Origin: Lachnospiraceae bacterium
GTDB lineage: Bacteria; Bacillota; Clostridia; Lachnospirales; Lachnospiraceae
DNA length: 64,000 nucleotides
Reading direction: 5' to 3'
Assembly (NCBI GenBank): GCA_021628825.1
Contig: JAJXRY010000001.1
Span: 62,001 to 126,000, forward strand
This document shows, piece by piece, positions 10,743 to 22,094 of this stretch. How positions within the stretch are numbered: position 1 is the stretch's first letter; each line of letters opens with the position of its first letter. Both the position numbers and the translations under genes were made by a program. The notes under the pieces were generated by a model. The model did not search any database. It was given only the letters and a program-made list of their open reading frames with translations, and had not been told where the DNA came from.

Positions 10743-10806
10743 GAATTCATTGTATAGAATTGCCAAAGATTCACTTTTGGTAATTTTGTACAATGGATTC
10801 TTTTTT
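10743..10806 (+). terminator. Long intrinsic terminator after rseP
   Basis: A 25-nt arm (10743-10767) pairs with 10776-10800 at every position if four G.U wobbles are allowed, with an 8-nt loop, followed by TTTTTT. This is the strongest termination signal of the pyrH-rseP run. Confidence 0.75.
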
Positions 10807-10978
10807 ATTTGTCGATTATAATGGCACTACATTTCAATTCTGAAAGAAATCATGGGTTCATTTTAGCGGTTCGCTATCATCTCCCAAGAAACCATTTGCT
10901 TATGCGTAAAGAAAAGAATACAGGTAATGAGCTCCTATTGTTAGGAAGATAAGAATACACAGGAAGGAACAGAAATTT

Positions 10979-11680
10979 ATGAAATTTTTAACAGGTGCAT
11001 ATTGGGACTGCGGTCAGCAGCTTTGTAATCAGGATTCGATTACGATCCAGCAGGTGATGACAAGCAGGGGAAGGGTACTGATGGCGGTTGTCTGCGACGG
11101 CATTGGCGGCCTTTGGAAGGGAGAAGTGGCAAGCGGCTATGTGATTGAGCGCATGGTTGCATGCTTTTACCGGCAGATGGTGGATCTGATCGGAAAAGGG
11201 AGAAAAACTTCCTTTCTGGAAAAGAGTCTGATGAGATGCCTATACAGCATCAATGAGGAATTTTGTCAATATCGGAAGGGGAAGGAAGAGCAGCTTGGCA
11301 CGACAATGTCACTGCTGCTGATCTGGGGACACCGGTATCTCATCTGTCATATCGGGGACAGCCGGATTTATCTTTGCCGTAAGAAAGGTATGGAACTTAT
11401 GACAACGGATCATAGTGGAGGAGGACACCGGCTGTTGAAATGTATGGGCAGCTTTCCGTTCCAGAAGCCGGACTTTAAAAGCGGCCGGGTGAAGAAAAAA
11501 CAGGGATTTTTATTGTGTACGGATGGATTTTATCATAAGCAGCGGTGGGGAGAAATGTTCGAGCCGGCTTCCATTTTAGAGGAGGGGCAGATTGAAAGAA
11601 GACTTCAGGAAAACGCTGCCTATGTGAAGAAGCAGGGCGAAAGGGATAATCTTTCCGCAATCTATATCAGGACCTGCTGA
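10979..11680 (+). CDS. PP2C-type serine/threonine phosphatase
   Basis: Metal-dependent protein phosphatase that probably reverses the kinase encoded next door. PP2C landmarks are present in order: NQDS, VVCDGIGG (metal-binding Asp), GTTMS, CHIGDSRIYLC, LLCTDGF and ERDNLSAIYI (C-terminal metal-binding Asp). It is 233 residues, close to PrpC size, with divergent spacing between motifs. No membrane segment, so cytosolic. The kinase gene follows after 20 nt. The frame is intact. Confidence 0.85.
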   Translation: MKFLTGAYWDCGQQLCNQDSITIQQVMTSRGRVLMAVVCDGIGGLWKGEVASGYVIERMVACFYRQMVDLIGKGRKTSFLEKSLMRCLYSINEEFCQYRKGKEEQLGTTMSLLLIWGHRYLICHIGDSRIYLCRKKGMELMTTDHSGGGHRLLKCMGSFPFQKPDFKSGRVKKKQGFLLCTDGFYHKQRWGEMFEPASILEEGQIERRLQENAAYVKKQGERDNLSAIYIRTC

Positions 11681-11700
11681 AAGGGAAAGGAGAGATGCCA

Positions 11701-13026
11701 ATGAGAAAAATCTGGAATAATCAGTATGAGCAGATCCGGAAGCTTGGAGAGGGTGCTTCGGGGCGTGTGATGCTTGCGAGGGATCTGCATTTAAACCGTT
11801 TAACAGCGATAAAGGAAATGGAACAGATCCGGGAGATCCGCAGGGAAATGGAGCTGTTAAAGGCCCTGAAGCATCCGGGGCTGCCGGATATTTATGATTA
11901 TTTTGAGGAAGACGGGCATGGGTTTCTGGTAATGGAATATGTGGAGGGAGTTACGTTAAAGGAGTATCTGGAACAGCATGGCAGACCGGAACTGACACAG
12001 GCGATTGTCTGGATGAAGGAGTTGCTGGATATCTTTGTTTATCTTCATGAACAGCATCCGGCAGTAGTATACCGGGATCTGAAGCCAGAAAACCTCATCA
12101 TTCAGGAGGACGGACATCTGAAACTCATTGATCTGGGTGGTGCCTTTTTCCGGTGTTACAATCAGAGTGAAGAACGGGTGAGCATCGGGACACCCGGTTA
12201 CAGTGCGCCGGAACAATGGAATGGCATGCAGGCCGATGTGACATGTGATATTTTCAGCTTTGGAGCAGTTGCCCATGAACTCTTAACCGGAGTCAATCCA
12301 TTAAAGCCGCCCTATGAGAGGCGGTCGGTGCGGCAGTATGACCGAAGGATCCCTGTTTCTTATGAGCAGATGATTGAGAAATGTGTAAGGGAGCATCCGA
12401 AGGACCGCTATGCCTCGATGCAGGAGGTACAAAGGGCATTGGAGGACTGCCAGACCACGAATGGAAAATGGAAGTGGAAAGCGATACATCTCTGCCGGTG
12501 TCTTGTGGCAGCAGTTCCTTTTCTTGTGGGAGCTTTGCTTGTGATTCTGCCACTCTTAAAGGGAATTCCAAGATCCAGTTTTCCGGATCCGTTCTTACGA
12601 AAGCCGCTCCTTTGTCTGGCAATCGGAATACTTCTTTATCTTCTGTTGTTCCGGCCTGGCAAACGGAAAGGAAGCCTGATCCGGCAGGAAAAGGAAGTAT
12701 GGCTTACCGCCAAAAAGGGAATCGGTCTGTGGAGTCTGGGATTCGGTCTGTTGCTGGGAGGGCTGGTTTTTACTTTGCAGGAGCAGGCGGGGGTATACAA
12801 CGGTTTTGCCGCCGGTAAAGAGACTTTCTGGGTGGATATGAAGGATGAAAATGACCGGCTGCTTTTAGTGAAAGAAGGAACGGTGCTTCCGGTTGGTGAT
12901 AAAGTCCGGCTCGAAATCCCCATGGAAAGGATGCCGCGGCAGCAGATGTCTTTGCAGATCATTGCCATTGACGAAAAAGGAGAGGTTTTCGGAAGCCGCA
13001 TCATCCGGATTAAAGCAGAGGATTAA
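11701..13026 (+). CDS. Membrane-bound serine/threonine protein kinase (PknB-like)
   Basis: Eukaryotic-type kinase. The N-terminal kinase domain (to ~residue 260) shows the glycine-rich loop LGEGASGRV, the Lys in AIKEME, the catalytic loop YRDLKPENLI, DLG in place of the usual DFG, and activation segment GTPGYSAPEQ. Three hydrophobic segments follow (around residues 262-285, 300-316 and 345-362), then a ~60-residue extracellular tail. There are no PASTA repeats, unlike the cell-division PrkC. Of two nearby ATGs, 11701 has better spacing from GGAG. The pairing with PP2C suggests a reversible phospho-signalling module. Confidence 0.86.
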   Translation: MRKIWNNQYEQIRKLGEGASGRVMLARDLHLNRLTAIKEMEQIREIRREMELLKALKHPGLPDIYDYFEEDGHGFLVMEYVEGVTLKEYLEQHGRPELTQAIVWMKELLDIFVYLHEQHPAVVYRDLKPENLIIQEDGHLKLIDLGGAFFRCYNQSEERVSIGTPGYSAPEQWNGMQADVTCDIFSFGAVAHELLTGVNPLKPPYERRSVRQYDRRIPVSYEQMIEKCVREHPKDRYASMQEVQRALEDCQTTNGKWKWKAIHLCRCLVAAVPFLVGALLVILPLLKGIPRSSFPDPFLRKPLLCLAIGILLYLLLFRPGKRKGSLIRQEKEVWLTAKKGIGLWSLGFGLLLGGLVFTLQEQAGVYNGFAAGKETFWVDMKDENDRLLLVKEGTVLPVGDKVRLEIPMERMPRQQMSLQIIAIDEKGEVFGSRIIRIKAED

Positions 13027-13083
13027 ATTTGCGTTTTTGCTGTATGTGGGGTATGATGTAATAAGCACAAAAGAAAAACAAGC

Positions 13084-13098
13084 GTCTGCGAAGCAGAC
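13084..13098 (+). repeat. GCGAAGC mini-hairpin upstream of ispG
   Basis: GTCTGC-GAA-GCAGAC is a perfect 6-bp palindrome around GAA. The GCGAAGC core is known to form an unusually stable mini-hairpin. It lies between the kinase gene and ispG. The same core recurs at 26651-26662 and 26703-26711. Confidence 0.6.
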
Positions 13099-13132
13099 AT
13101 ATAAATAAATATAAGATTCAGGAGGATTTCAG

Positions 13133-14195
13133 ATGGCGAATCGTGAACATACAAGAGTAATTCATATCGGAGACCGGGTGATCGGAGGGGGCAATCCCAT
13201 CCTGATCCAGTCCATGACCAATACCAGAACAGAGGATGTGGAAGCTACCGTGGCACAGATCCTGCGTCTGGAGAAGGCAGGCTGTGAAATCATCCGCTGC
13301 ACGGTGCCGACGTTAGAGGCAGCGCAGGCAATCAAAGAGATCAAGAAGCAGATCCATATTCCGCTTGTTGCAGATATTCATTTTTGATTATAAGATGGCG
13401 ATTGCGGCGATTGAAAACGGAGCAGATAAGATCCGGATCAATCCCGGAAACATCGGAGGACGTGAGAAGTTAAGTGCCGTTGTAGCGGTTGCGAAGGAGC
13501 ATAACATTCCGATCCGTGTTGGTGTAAATTCCGGTTCCTTAGAGCGAGAACTTGTGGAAAAGTATCATGGCGTTACCGCGGAGGGCATCGTGGAGAGTGC
13601 CCTTGACAAGGTACATATGATCGAAGAGGAAGGCTATGAAAACATGGTCATCAGTATCAAATCCTCGGATGTGCTGATGTGTGTCAAGGCACATGAAATT
13701 CTTTCACAGAAGACCGATTATCCGCTTCATGTAGGAATTACCGAGGCGGGAACGATCATCAGCGGAAACATCAAGTCGGCGATCGGACTGGGACTCATTT
13801 TACATCAGGGAATCGGCGATACGATCCGTGTATCCCCTTTACCGGTGATCCGGTTGAGGAGATTAAGTCGGCAAAGATTATTTTGAGAACCCTGGGACTT
13901 CGGAAAGGCGGTATTGAAGTTGTTTCCCTGTCCGACCTGTGGAAGAACAAAGATAGATCTTATCGGACTTGCCAACCAGGTGGAAACGATGGTGGCAGAA
14001 TTCCCCTTGGATATTAAGGTGGCTGTTATGGGCTGTGCCGTAAACGGACCGGGAGAAGCGAAGGAAGCAGACCTTGGTATTGCAGGCGGTATTAACGAAG
14101 GACTTCTGATTAAAAAGGGCGAAATCATCCGTAAGGTTCCGGAGGATCAGCTTTTAGCAGTACTTCGCGAAGAACTGGAGCATTGGGAATCGTAG
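13133..14195 (+). CDS. ispG: 4-hydroxy-3-methylbut-2-en-1-yl diphosphate synthase (flavodoxin)
   Basis: [4Fe-4S] enzyme of the MEP pathway (GcpE). The N-terminal TIM-barrel half has PILIQSMTNTRTEDV and IPLVADIHFDYKMA. The C-terminal half has the cluster cysteines in SCPTCGRT and VMGCAVNGPGE. Repairs needed are TTTTT to TTTT near 13381, CCCC/TTT near 13835 and CCC to CC near 13928. After repair the protein is about 352 residues, normal for the Gram-positive form. RBS AGGAGG is 7 nt before ATG. polC follows immediately, a conserved neighbourhood in Clostridia. Confidence 0.93.
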
Positions 14196-14214
14196 TTTAG
14201 AAAGAAGAACGTGT

Positions 14215-17200
14215 ATGGAAAAAGTCATTTTTTTGATGTGTTTCCCAAATTAAATCTGGATAAAAAAAGCAGTGAGCTGTTTGAACAGGTCACCGTATGT
14301 AAAGTCTCTGCAACCAAAAGCAGGGACTTTGTTCGCGTGAGCATTGTAAGTGATTATCTGATTCCGAAGGAGACCATTTATAAGGTCGAAAAGGAAATTA
14401 AACGGCAGTTTTTTGATAAGCACCCGGTGACGGTTAAGCTATATGAGAACTTTCATCTGTCGGAGCAGTATACGCCGGAGAATCTGATGAGGGAGTATGA
14501 GTCCAGCATTCTGCTCGAACTGCGGGAATACAGCCCGGTGGAATACAACATTTTCAAGACGGCAGATATTTCCTATCCGAAGGAGAACCAGATCCTGATT
14601 ACGGCAGAGGATACGGTTTTAGCAAGAAGTAAGTCGCAGGAGCTTCTGCGGATCTTAGAGAAGATCATTGTGGAGCGGTGTGGCCTTAAGGCAGAGTGCC
14701 TGATGGAATATAAAGAGAAGAAAACAGGACGTTATAAGGAAGAGGATGACATCATGATTTCCAGGCAGATCCGGGAGATTACCCTGCGGGCTTTTGGCAA
14801 GGATGGAGCAGCTGCAGAGGGATCCGCAGGAGAACCGGAAGCAGGAGGTGCAGGACATGCGGAAGGAGCCGGAGAAGGCTCATCCACAAATGCAGCGGCT
14901 TCCGGTAGTACACCAAAGAATCCGGCAGAGCAGGGAAAAGGTACGGTCAGCAAAGGAACCGGAGAGAAGCGTCCGTTCGAGAAGCGCAGCTTTGGAAAGA
15001 GGGAGGACCGCGGCGACTTCCGCAGAGCCATTAAGAAATCGGATAATCCGGATGTCATTTACGGACGTGACTTTGAGGATGAGGTGATGCCTATGGAGGA
15101 CATCATGGGAGAGATGGAGGTCACGGTAAAGGGGAAGATCATCCGTGAGGATTCCCGTGAAATCAAGAACGAACGTACCATTCTCATGTATGACATTACG
15201 GATTATACAGATACGATGACCTTTAAGATGTTTGTGCATAACGATCAGGTAGCAGAGGTAAAGGCAGACCTTAGAATGGGCGCATTCGTGAAGCTTAAGG
15301 GCATTGCGGCAATTGATGCTTTTGACAAGGAACTGACGATTGGCTCGGTAATCGGAATCAAGAAGATTGCGGACTTTACGACATCCAGAAAGGATTTAAG
15401 TGTCCGGAAGAGAGTAGAGCTTCACTGTCATACAAAGATGAGCGATATGGATGGCGTTTCGGAAGCGAAGGACATTGTAAAGCGGGCATATCAATGGGGA
15501 CATCCGGCGATTGCCATTACGGATCATGGAGTGGTACAGGCCTTCCCGGATGCCAACCATGTCTGGGAGGATCTGTGGAAAGCGGAGAAGGCAAAGCGTA
15601 AGGAAGCCGGAGATCCGAATCCGGATAAGCAGGATTTCTTCAAGATTATTTACGGCATGGAAGCCTATCTGGTTGATGATCTGCAGGATCTTGTCGTGAA
15701 CGAGCAGGGACAGGATTTTACGCATGATTTCGTAGTGTTTGATATTGAGACGACCGGTTTTTTTCACCGGTAAGCAACCGGATTATTGAAATCGGAGCCG
15801 TGAAGGTGGTCAATGGGGAGATTGCAGACAAATTTTTCGACCTTTGTGAACCCGCAGGTGCCGATTCCGTTTCATATTGAAAAGCTCACCGGCATCAATG
15901 ACAGCATGGTAATGGATGCACCGGTGATTGAAGAGGTTCTTCCCCAATTCATGGAGTTTTGCGGGGACGCGGTGATGGTAGCGCACAATGCGTCCTTTGA
16001 TATGAGTTTTATCAAGGAAAAATGTGATGCGGCAGCAGTTAAACAAGACCTTCACGTATGCGGATACACTGGGAATTGCGCGTGTTCTTTTTCCCCAAAT
16101 CAGGCGAAGCATACACTGGATGCGGTCTGCAAGACGATGGGCGTTTCCCTTGAAAAACCATCATCGGGCCGTGGATGATGCCGGTGCAACGGCAGAGATT
16201 TTTGTAAAGATGATCCCGCTTTTTAAAAAGAGCAGGGAGTGGAAAAATTTAAAGCAGATTAATGAATGGGGAGCTTCCAGTAAGGAGATTGTGAAGCGTC
16301 TTCCTTCTTATCATGCGATTATTTTAGCAGAGAATAATGTCGGAAGAGAGAATCTGTACCGGCTCGTTTCGGCATCGCACCTGGATTATTACAGCAAACG
16401 TCCCCGTGTACCGAAAAGTTTCCTGATGAAGCACCGGGAAGGTTTAATTCTGGGAAGTGCCTGTGAAGCAGGAGAGCTCTATCGGGCGCTGCTTGAGGAT
16501 AAGCCGGAAGCAGAGATTGCAAGGCTTGTGAATTTTTTTATGATTATCTGGAAATCCAGCCGCTTGGGAACAATGCGTTCATGATTGAATCCGAAAGGGT
16601 TCCTTCCATTAACAGCATGGAAGATATCATGAACATCAACCGCCGGATTGTGGAGCTGGGAGAAGAATATGGAAAGCCGGTTTTAGCAACGTGTGATGTG
16701 CATTTCCTGGATCCGGAGGATGAAGTTTACCGCCGGATTATTATGGCAGGTAAGGGCTTTGAGGATGCGGACGATCAGGCGCCGCTCTATCTGCGGACGA
16801 CCGAGGAGATGCTTGCAGAGTTTGATTATCTTGGCAGTGACAAGGCCGAAGAGGTTGTCATTACCAATACGAATAAAATTGCGGACCGGATCGATGTTAT
16901 GGCACCGGTTCGCCCGGATAAATGTCCGCCGGTTATTCCGGACAGTGACAAGACGCTGACGGAGATCTGTTACCGGCGCGCCCATGAGCTATACGGGGAT
17001 GAACTGCCCAAAATCGTAGAGGAACGTCTGGAAAAGGAGCTTCATTCCATCATCAACAACGGATTTGCCGTGATGTATATCATTGCGCAGAAGCTGGTTT
17101 GGAAATCGGTGGAGGACGGCTATCTGGTAGGCTCAAGAGGTTCGGTAGGTTCTTCCCTTGTGGCATTTATGGCGGGAATTACAGAAGTAAATTCCCTGGC

Positions 17201-18823
17201 GGCGCATTACCGCTGTCCGAAGTGCCGGTACTATGATTTTGATGCACCGGAAATTAAGGAAAATGCCGGTATTTCCGGATGTGACCTTCCGGATAAGATC
17301 TGTCCGAGGTGCGGAGAGCCGCTGATGAAGGATGGATTTGATATCCCGTTTGAAACCTTCCTTGGATTTAAGGGAGATAAGGAGCCGGATATTGACCTGA
17401 ATTTCTCCGGAGAATATCAGAGTAAGGCCCATAAGTACACGGAAGTTATTTTTCGGTGCAGGTCAGACGTACCGTGCCGGAACGATTGCAACACTTGCGG
17501 ATAAGACCGCATTCGGTTATGTGAAGAATTATTACGAGGAACGTGGCAGGAAGAAGCGGACCTGCGAAATCAACCGTATCGTTTTAGGGTGTACCGGAAT
17601 CCGGCGGAGTACCGGACAGCATCCCGGCGGTATCATCGTACTACCGATGGGAGAGGACATCAATTCCTTTACACCGGTGCAGCACCCGGCAAATGATATG
17701 ACAACCGATATTGTTACCACGCATTTTGATTACCATTCCATTGACCACAACCTGTTAAAACTTGATATTCTCGGACACGATGATCCGACGATGATTCGTA
17801 TGCTGCAGGATTTAACCGGAATCGACCCGACAAAGATTCCTCTTGATGATAAGCAGGTCATGTCCCTGTTCCAGAATACCTCGGCGCTCGGCATTACGCC
17901 GGATCAGATTGGCGGATGCCCTGTGGGATCCCTTGGAATTCCGGAATTTGGTACAGACTTCGTTATCCAGATGCTTCTGGACACAAAGCCACAGAGCTTA
18001 TCGGATCTGATCCGTATTTCGGGACTTGGCCACGGGACAGACGTATGGCTTGGAAACGCACAGACCCTGATCCTCGATGGCGTTGCGGATATTTCTCACT
18101 GTATCTGCTGTCGAGATGATATTATGATTTATCTGATCAGTATGGGCGTGGACAGTGCGTTATCCTTTACCATTATGGAAAGTGTCCGTAAAGGAAAGGG
18201 ACTGAAGCCGGAGTGGGAAGAAGCCATGACGGCACAGGGCGTACCGGACTGGTACATTGCATCCTGTAAGAAGATCAAGTACATGTTCCCGAAGGCCCAC
18301 GCGGCAGCGTATGTTATGATGGCGTGGCGTATTGCCTACTGTAAGATTAACTATCCGCAGGCCTATTATGCTTCGTATTTTTCCATTCGTGCATCGGCGT
18401 TTTCCTACGAAATTATGTGTCAGGGACAGAAGCACTTAGAGGATGTGATGAAGGATTATAAGAGCCGGAGTGATTCCTTAAGTAAAAAGGAACAGGATAC
18501 CATGAAGGATATGAAGATCGTGCAGGAAATGTATGCCCGGGGCTTTGAATTTGAGCCAATCGATATTTTCCGGGCACATTCCCGGAACTTCCAGATTTTC
18601 GACGGAAAGATCATGCCGTCTTTAAGCAGTATTGACGGACTTGGTGAAAAAGCTGCTGATGCGATTGTCGAAGCAGCCAAGGATGGCCCGTTCCTTTCGA
18701 AGGATGATTTCCGGATGCGTACCAAGGCATCTAAGACCATCATTGATCTGATGAGTGACCTGGGGATCCTTGGGGATCTGCCGGAATCGAACCAGATCAG
18801 CCTGTTTGATTTTTGCACTATAA
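14215..18823 (+). CDS. polC: DNA polymerase III PolC-type alpha subunit
   Basis: Replicative polymerase of low-GC Gram-positives. Domains in order: N-terminal region with an unusually Gly/Ala-rich linker (14800-14920), OB fold (~15110-15370), PHP domain (ELHCHTKMSDMDG, ITDHGVVQ), embedded DEDDh exonuclease (FDIETTGF, HNASFDMSF, HHRAVDDAG), zinc knuckle (CPKC...CPRCGEP) and polymerase core (EPDIDLNFSGEYQ, STGQHPGGIIVLP, KLDILGHDDPTMI). Eight or so homopolymer shifts split it, e.g. T7 near 14228, 15758 and 16534. The ATG at 14215 gives MEKVIFDVFPKL once T7 is read as T5. The end is SLFDFAL if T5 is read as T4. Confidence 0.94.
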
Positions 18824-18954
18824 CTTCTCTTTGACTTTTTTTCATGAGAGAAAATATAATGATATATGTGTTGAATTGTGGGAACTGCTTTGGCAGGGAG
18901 ACAATTTGCAGATCAAATGATATAAGCAATAAATAGAATGGGAGTGGTTATAAC

Positions 18955-19479
18955 ATGAAGGAACTGAAAGATTATGTTCGCAGTATTCCGGATTTCCCGG
19001 AGCCGGGGATTATTTTCCGTGATGTGACGAGCGTGCTGCAGGATGCAGAGGGATTTAAGCTTGCGATTGATTCCATGATCGGATTACTGGATGGAGTGGA
19101 GTTTGATGTGATTGCTGGTGCAGAGTCCCGTGGATTTATTCTGGGGGCACCGATTGCTTATGCAATGGGCAAGCCTTTTGTATTGATCCGTAAGAAGGGC
19201 AAGCTGCCCTGTGAAACCATTGAACAGAGCTATGATCTGGAATATGGTACAGCAACCATTGAGATGCACAAGGATTCCATTAAACCGGGACAGAAGGTTG
19301 TTCTTGTAGATGATCTGATTGCAACAGGCGGTACGGTAGAGGCTGCAATTAAGCTGATCGAGCAGCTTGGCGGCGAGGTAGTGAAGGTAATCTTTATGAT
19401 GGAGCTTGCAGGCTTAAATGGAAGAGCTAAGCTTGCCAATTACGATGTGGCATCCGTTATTACATATGAAGGAAAATAA
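18955..19479 (+). CDS. apt: Adenine phosphoribosyltransferase
   Basis: Purine salvage enzyme converting adenine and PRPP to AMP. 174 residues, intact. Motifs: YVRSIPDFPEPGIIFRDVT at the N-terminus, AGAESRGFILG, and the PRPP-binding loop VVLVDDLIATGGT. The purine permease gene follows ~100 nt later, which is a coherent uptake-plus-salvage pair. Confidence 0.96.
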   Translation: MKELKDYVRSIPDFPEPGIIFRDVTSVLQDAEGFKLAIDSMIGLLDGVEFDVIAGAESRGFILGAPIAYAMGKPFVLIRKKGKLPCETIEQSYDLEYGTATIEMHKDSIKPGQKVVLVDDLIATGGTVEAAIKLIEQLGGEVVKVIFMMELAGLNGRAKLANYDVASVITYEGK

Positions 19480-19576
19480 AATCTGTAAGCCGGGTTCTGA
19501 AAAATCATTGAAAAGATAACTTTGGATGTAATATAGGCACAGATATTCCACAACAACAAAAGGAATGGAGATAGTT

Positions 19577-20935
19577 ATGTTAGAAAAATTTTTTAAACTG
19601 AAAGAAAATGGTACGAATGTCCGCACGGAAGTTGTAGCAGGTGTTACTACCTTTATGACCATGGCATACATTCTTGCAGTAAATCCCAGTATTTTGTCTG
19701 CATCCGGAATGGATGCACAGGCAGTATTGATTGCAACAGCGATTGCATCCTTTATCGGAACCATATGTATGGCTCTGCTTGCCAACTATCCGTTTGCACT
19801 GGCACCGGGACTTGGATTAAATGCGTATTTTGCATATACGGTATGCGGATCTATGGGTTATTCCTGGCAGATCGCATTATTTGCCGTATTCGTAGAAGGT
19901 CTCATCTTCATTGTATTGTCCCTTACGAATGTCCGTGAAGCTATTTTCAATGCAATTCCGCTTCAGTTAAAGAAGGGGGTTTCCGTTGGTATTGGCTTAT
20001 TCATTGCTTTTATTGGTCTTCAGAATGCAGGAATTGTTGTAAACAATGATTCCACACTGGTTTCTATTGTTGACTTCACTGCAGACTTCCATACTTCCGG
20101 TATTTCTGCATTATTGGCAGTGATTGGTATTTTTATTATTGCAGTTCTTTATGTAAAGAAGGTAAAGGGTGCAATCCTGATTGGTATTTTTGCAACATGG
20201 ATTCTGGGTATTATCTGCCAGCTTACCGGATTATATGTGGTTACTCCGGATGCAGGATATTATTCCCTGATTCCGGCATGGAGCAGCTTTAACCTCGGAG
20301 CAATTTCTTCCGTTTTCGGACAGTGTTTCAAGGCCGATTTCTCCAGCCTGCGAGCATTTGACTTTGTTGCAATTGTATGCGCATTCCTTTTTGTTGACAT
20401 CTTTGATACACTTGGAACCTTAATCGGATGTGCAACCAAGGCCGATATGCTGGACAAAGAAGGAAAGCTTCCCCGTATTAAGGAAGCACTTCTTGCAGAT
20501 GCGATTGCAACGACAGCAGGTGCAGTGCTTGGTACTTCTACAACAACGACCTTCGTAGAAAGCTCTGCAGGTGTTGCAGAAGGCGGAAGAACAGGCCTTT
20601 CTTCTGTTGTAACAGGACTTTTGTTCCTGCTTGCTGTTTTCCTTTCTCCGATTTTTATTACCATTCCGAGCTTTGCAACAGCTCCGGCATTATTATTTGT
20701 AGGCTTCCTGATGATTTCTGCTGTTACAGCAATTGATTTCAATGATTATACAGAAGCTGTTCCAGCATATCTTGCACTGATTGCTATGCCGCTTACATAC
20801 AGTATTTCCGAAGGTATTGCAGCCGGTGTTATCTCTTATGTGGTAATTAATCTGGTATCCGGAAAGGCAAAGAAGATCACGCCGTTAATGTATGTACTTG
20901 CAGTACTGTTTATCTGTAAATTTATTTTCTTATAA
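19577..20935 (+). CDS. NCS2/AzgA-type purine (guanine/hypoxanthine or adenine) permease
   Basis: Nucleobase transporter with 12-14 membrane segments. Family features: TEVVAGVTTFMTMAYILAVNP at the N-terminus, ALAPGLGLNAYFAYTV, DIFDTLGTLIG and GTSTTTTFVESSAGVAEGGRTGL. These fit the PbuG/PbuO/AzgA branch rather than UraA. I prefer the ATG at 19577 because GGAG lies 6-7 nt upstream and the alternative ATG at 19565 overlaps that site. Substrate specificity is not decidable from sequence. No purine riboswitch is visible in the short leader. Confidence 0.9.
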   Translation: MLEKFFKLKENGTNVRTEVVAGVTTFMTMAYILAVNPSILSASGMDAQAVLIATAIASFIGTICMALLANYPFALAPGLGLNAYFAYTVCGSMGYSWQIALFAVFVEGLIFIVLSLTNVREAIFNAIPLQLKKGVSVGIGLFIAFIGLQNAGIVVNNDSTLVSIVDFTADFHTSGISALLAVIGIFIIAVLYVKKVKGAILIGIFATWILGIICQLTGLYVVTPDAGYYSLIPAWSSFNLGAISSVFGQCFKADFSSLRAFDFVAIVCAFLFVDIFDTLGTLIGCATKADMLDKEGKLPRIKEALLADAIATTAGAVLGTSTTTTFVESSAGVAEGGRTGLSSVVTGLLFLLAVFLSPIFITIPSFATAPALLFVGFLMISAVTAIDFNDYTEAVPAYLALIAMPLTYSISEGIAAGVISYVVINLVSGKAKKITPLMYVLAVLFICKFIFL

Positions 20936-20976
20936 AATGGGAAATGTATCAGGGTTTAAGAAGTGGAGGAGCAGTC

Positions 20977-21901
20977 ATGGAAAAACAAAAGGGAAAAGCA
21001 GGGTATTATGTGTTAAGTGTTGTACCATTACTTGCAACGTTAATGATACAGGTGCTTTCGGGGCTTGCATGCAGTGTGATTGGTTCCGTAGTCTATACTG
21101 TGCGTATCACAATGAATGGAGAAACAGACCTCCTGAATGATCCGGCAGCGCTACAGGCAGCAGTTACGGATTATATCATGCAGTATATTATTTATGCAGT
21201 TATTGTGGCACAGATTCTGACACTGATCGGAGCTGTAATCTGGTATGGCATTCTGATTAAAAAGAAGAATATCAACCGGCCGGTCAAAGATTGTGTCAAT
21301 GTGCGGACCGTATTGATGTGTATACTGGCAGGGATAGGATTACAACTTGTAATTGATTTCTTCTTAAATATCGTAGCAGTGGCTTTCCCGGATGCAATGG
21401 GAGCCTATTCGGAACTCATTGAGATGGTGGGCATTGGTGAAACAACCTGGATTTCTCTGTTAGCAACAGTGATACTGGCACCGATTTCCGAAGAGCTTCT
21501 TTTCCGTGGACTCACGTTGCGTTTTTCTTCGGAGTGCGGGTGTGAAGTTTGCGATAGCAAATGTACTTCAGGCATTGTTCTTTGGAATTTTACATATGAA
21601 TCTGGTACAAGGTATCTATGCTTTTTGTAGTGGGACTTGTTTTTGGGATATGTTGCCGGAAAGTGCAGAACGGTTTTTCCTGCCGATCCTGTTACATCTG
21701 TGCTTCAATTTTGCAGGAACATTCCTTGCTGCGTGGCTGTCCGGAAAGTCGGGCTGGCTGATGCAGAGCGTGCTTATGGTTATAGGCGTACTCATGCTGG
21801 CAGGTGCATTTTTTTCCTGGTTCAAAAAAAGAAATAAAAAGTATCTGGTGGAACAAAAAGCTGAATCACAGGCAGATGAGTCGCTTGATGTGAACTTATA
21901 G
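20977..21901 (+). CDS. CPBP family intramembrane metalloprotease
   Basis: Second CPBP-family protein in the window. Membrane segments flank the core motifs PISEELLFRGLTLR, FFGILHMN and LLHLCFNFAG, all conserved. Frame shifts near 21522 (TTTTTC) and 21620-21640 (TTTTTG, TTTTTGGG) are homopolymer type; repair gives about 305 residues ending in a polar tail. ATG at 20977 follows GGAGGAGCAGTC. It stands alone between the permease and a hairpin. Confidence 0.83.
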
Positions 21902-21937
21902 GAATTAATTTAGTAACATTGTATAAGCAAAGAAATA

Positions 21938-21978
21938 GCAGGCCTCCGAATAAGCAATGAATTATCCGGAGGTCCTGC
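21938..21978 (+). terminator. Stem-loop downstream of CPBP gene
   Basis: GCAGGCCTCCGAATAA pairs with TTATCCGGAGGTCCTGC with a single bulged base and an 8-nt loop. There is no clear T tract on the + strand, so it could be a weak or bidirectional terminator, or an RNA-stabilising hairpin. Confidence 0.5.
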
Positions 21979-22030
21979 AAATGAAACTAATTACATAAAA
22001 AAATCTCGTTAAAAATTGCAAAAAAAGTAC

Positions 22031-22059
22031 TTGCATTATTCTTAAATATATAATAGAAT
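22031..22059 (+). promoter_or_regulatory. Sigma-A-type promoter for tRNA-Glu
   Basis: TTGCAT, 17-bp spacer, TAGAAT, ending 35 nt before the tRNA 5' end. Position and spacing fit a strong stable-RNA promoter. Confidence 0.6.
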
Positions 22060-22094
22060 GATCAAGTGCGATGCGGACGGATCGCATCTGATAT

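Noticed and set aside
15758..16545. Programmed ribosomal frameshifting
   Set aside because: The shifts are too many, in too many unrelated genes, and require deleting bases from runs. Error in the sequence explains them better.
14215..18834. Real splitting of polC into several genes, or an intein
   Set aside because: All breaks fall at over-long homopolymers and the fragments join into an uninterrupted PolC with no inserted domain.
18830..19576. Purine riboswitch for apt or the permease
   Set aside because: The leaders are short and I see no conserved purine-aptamer core or paired P1-P3 arms.
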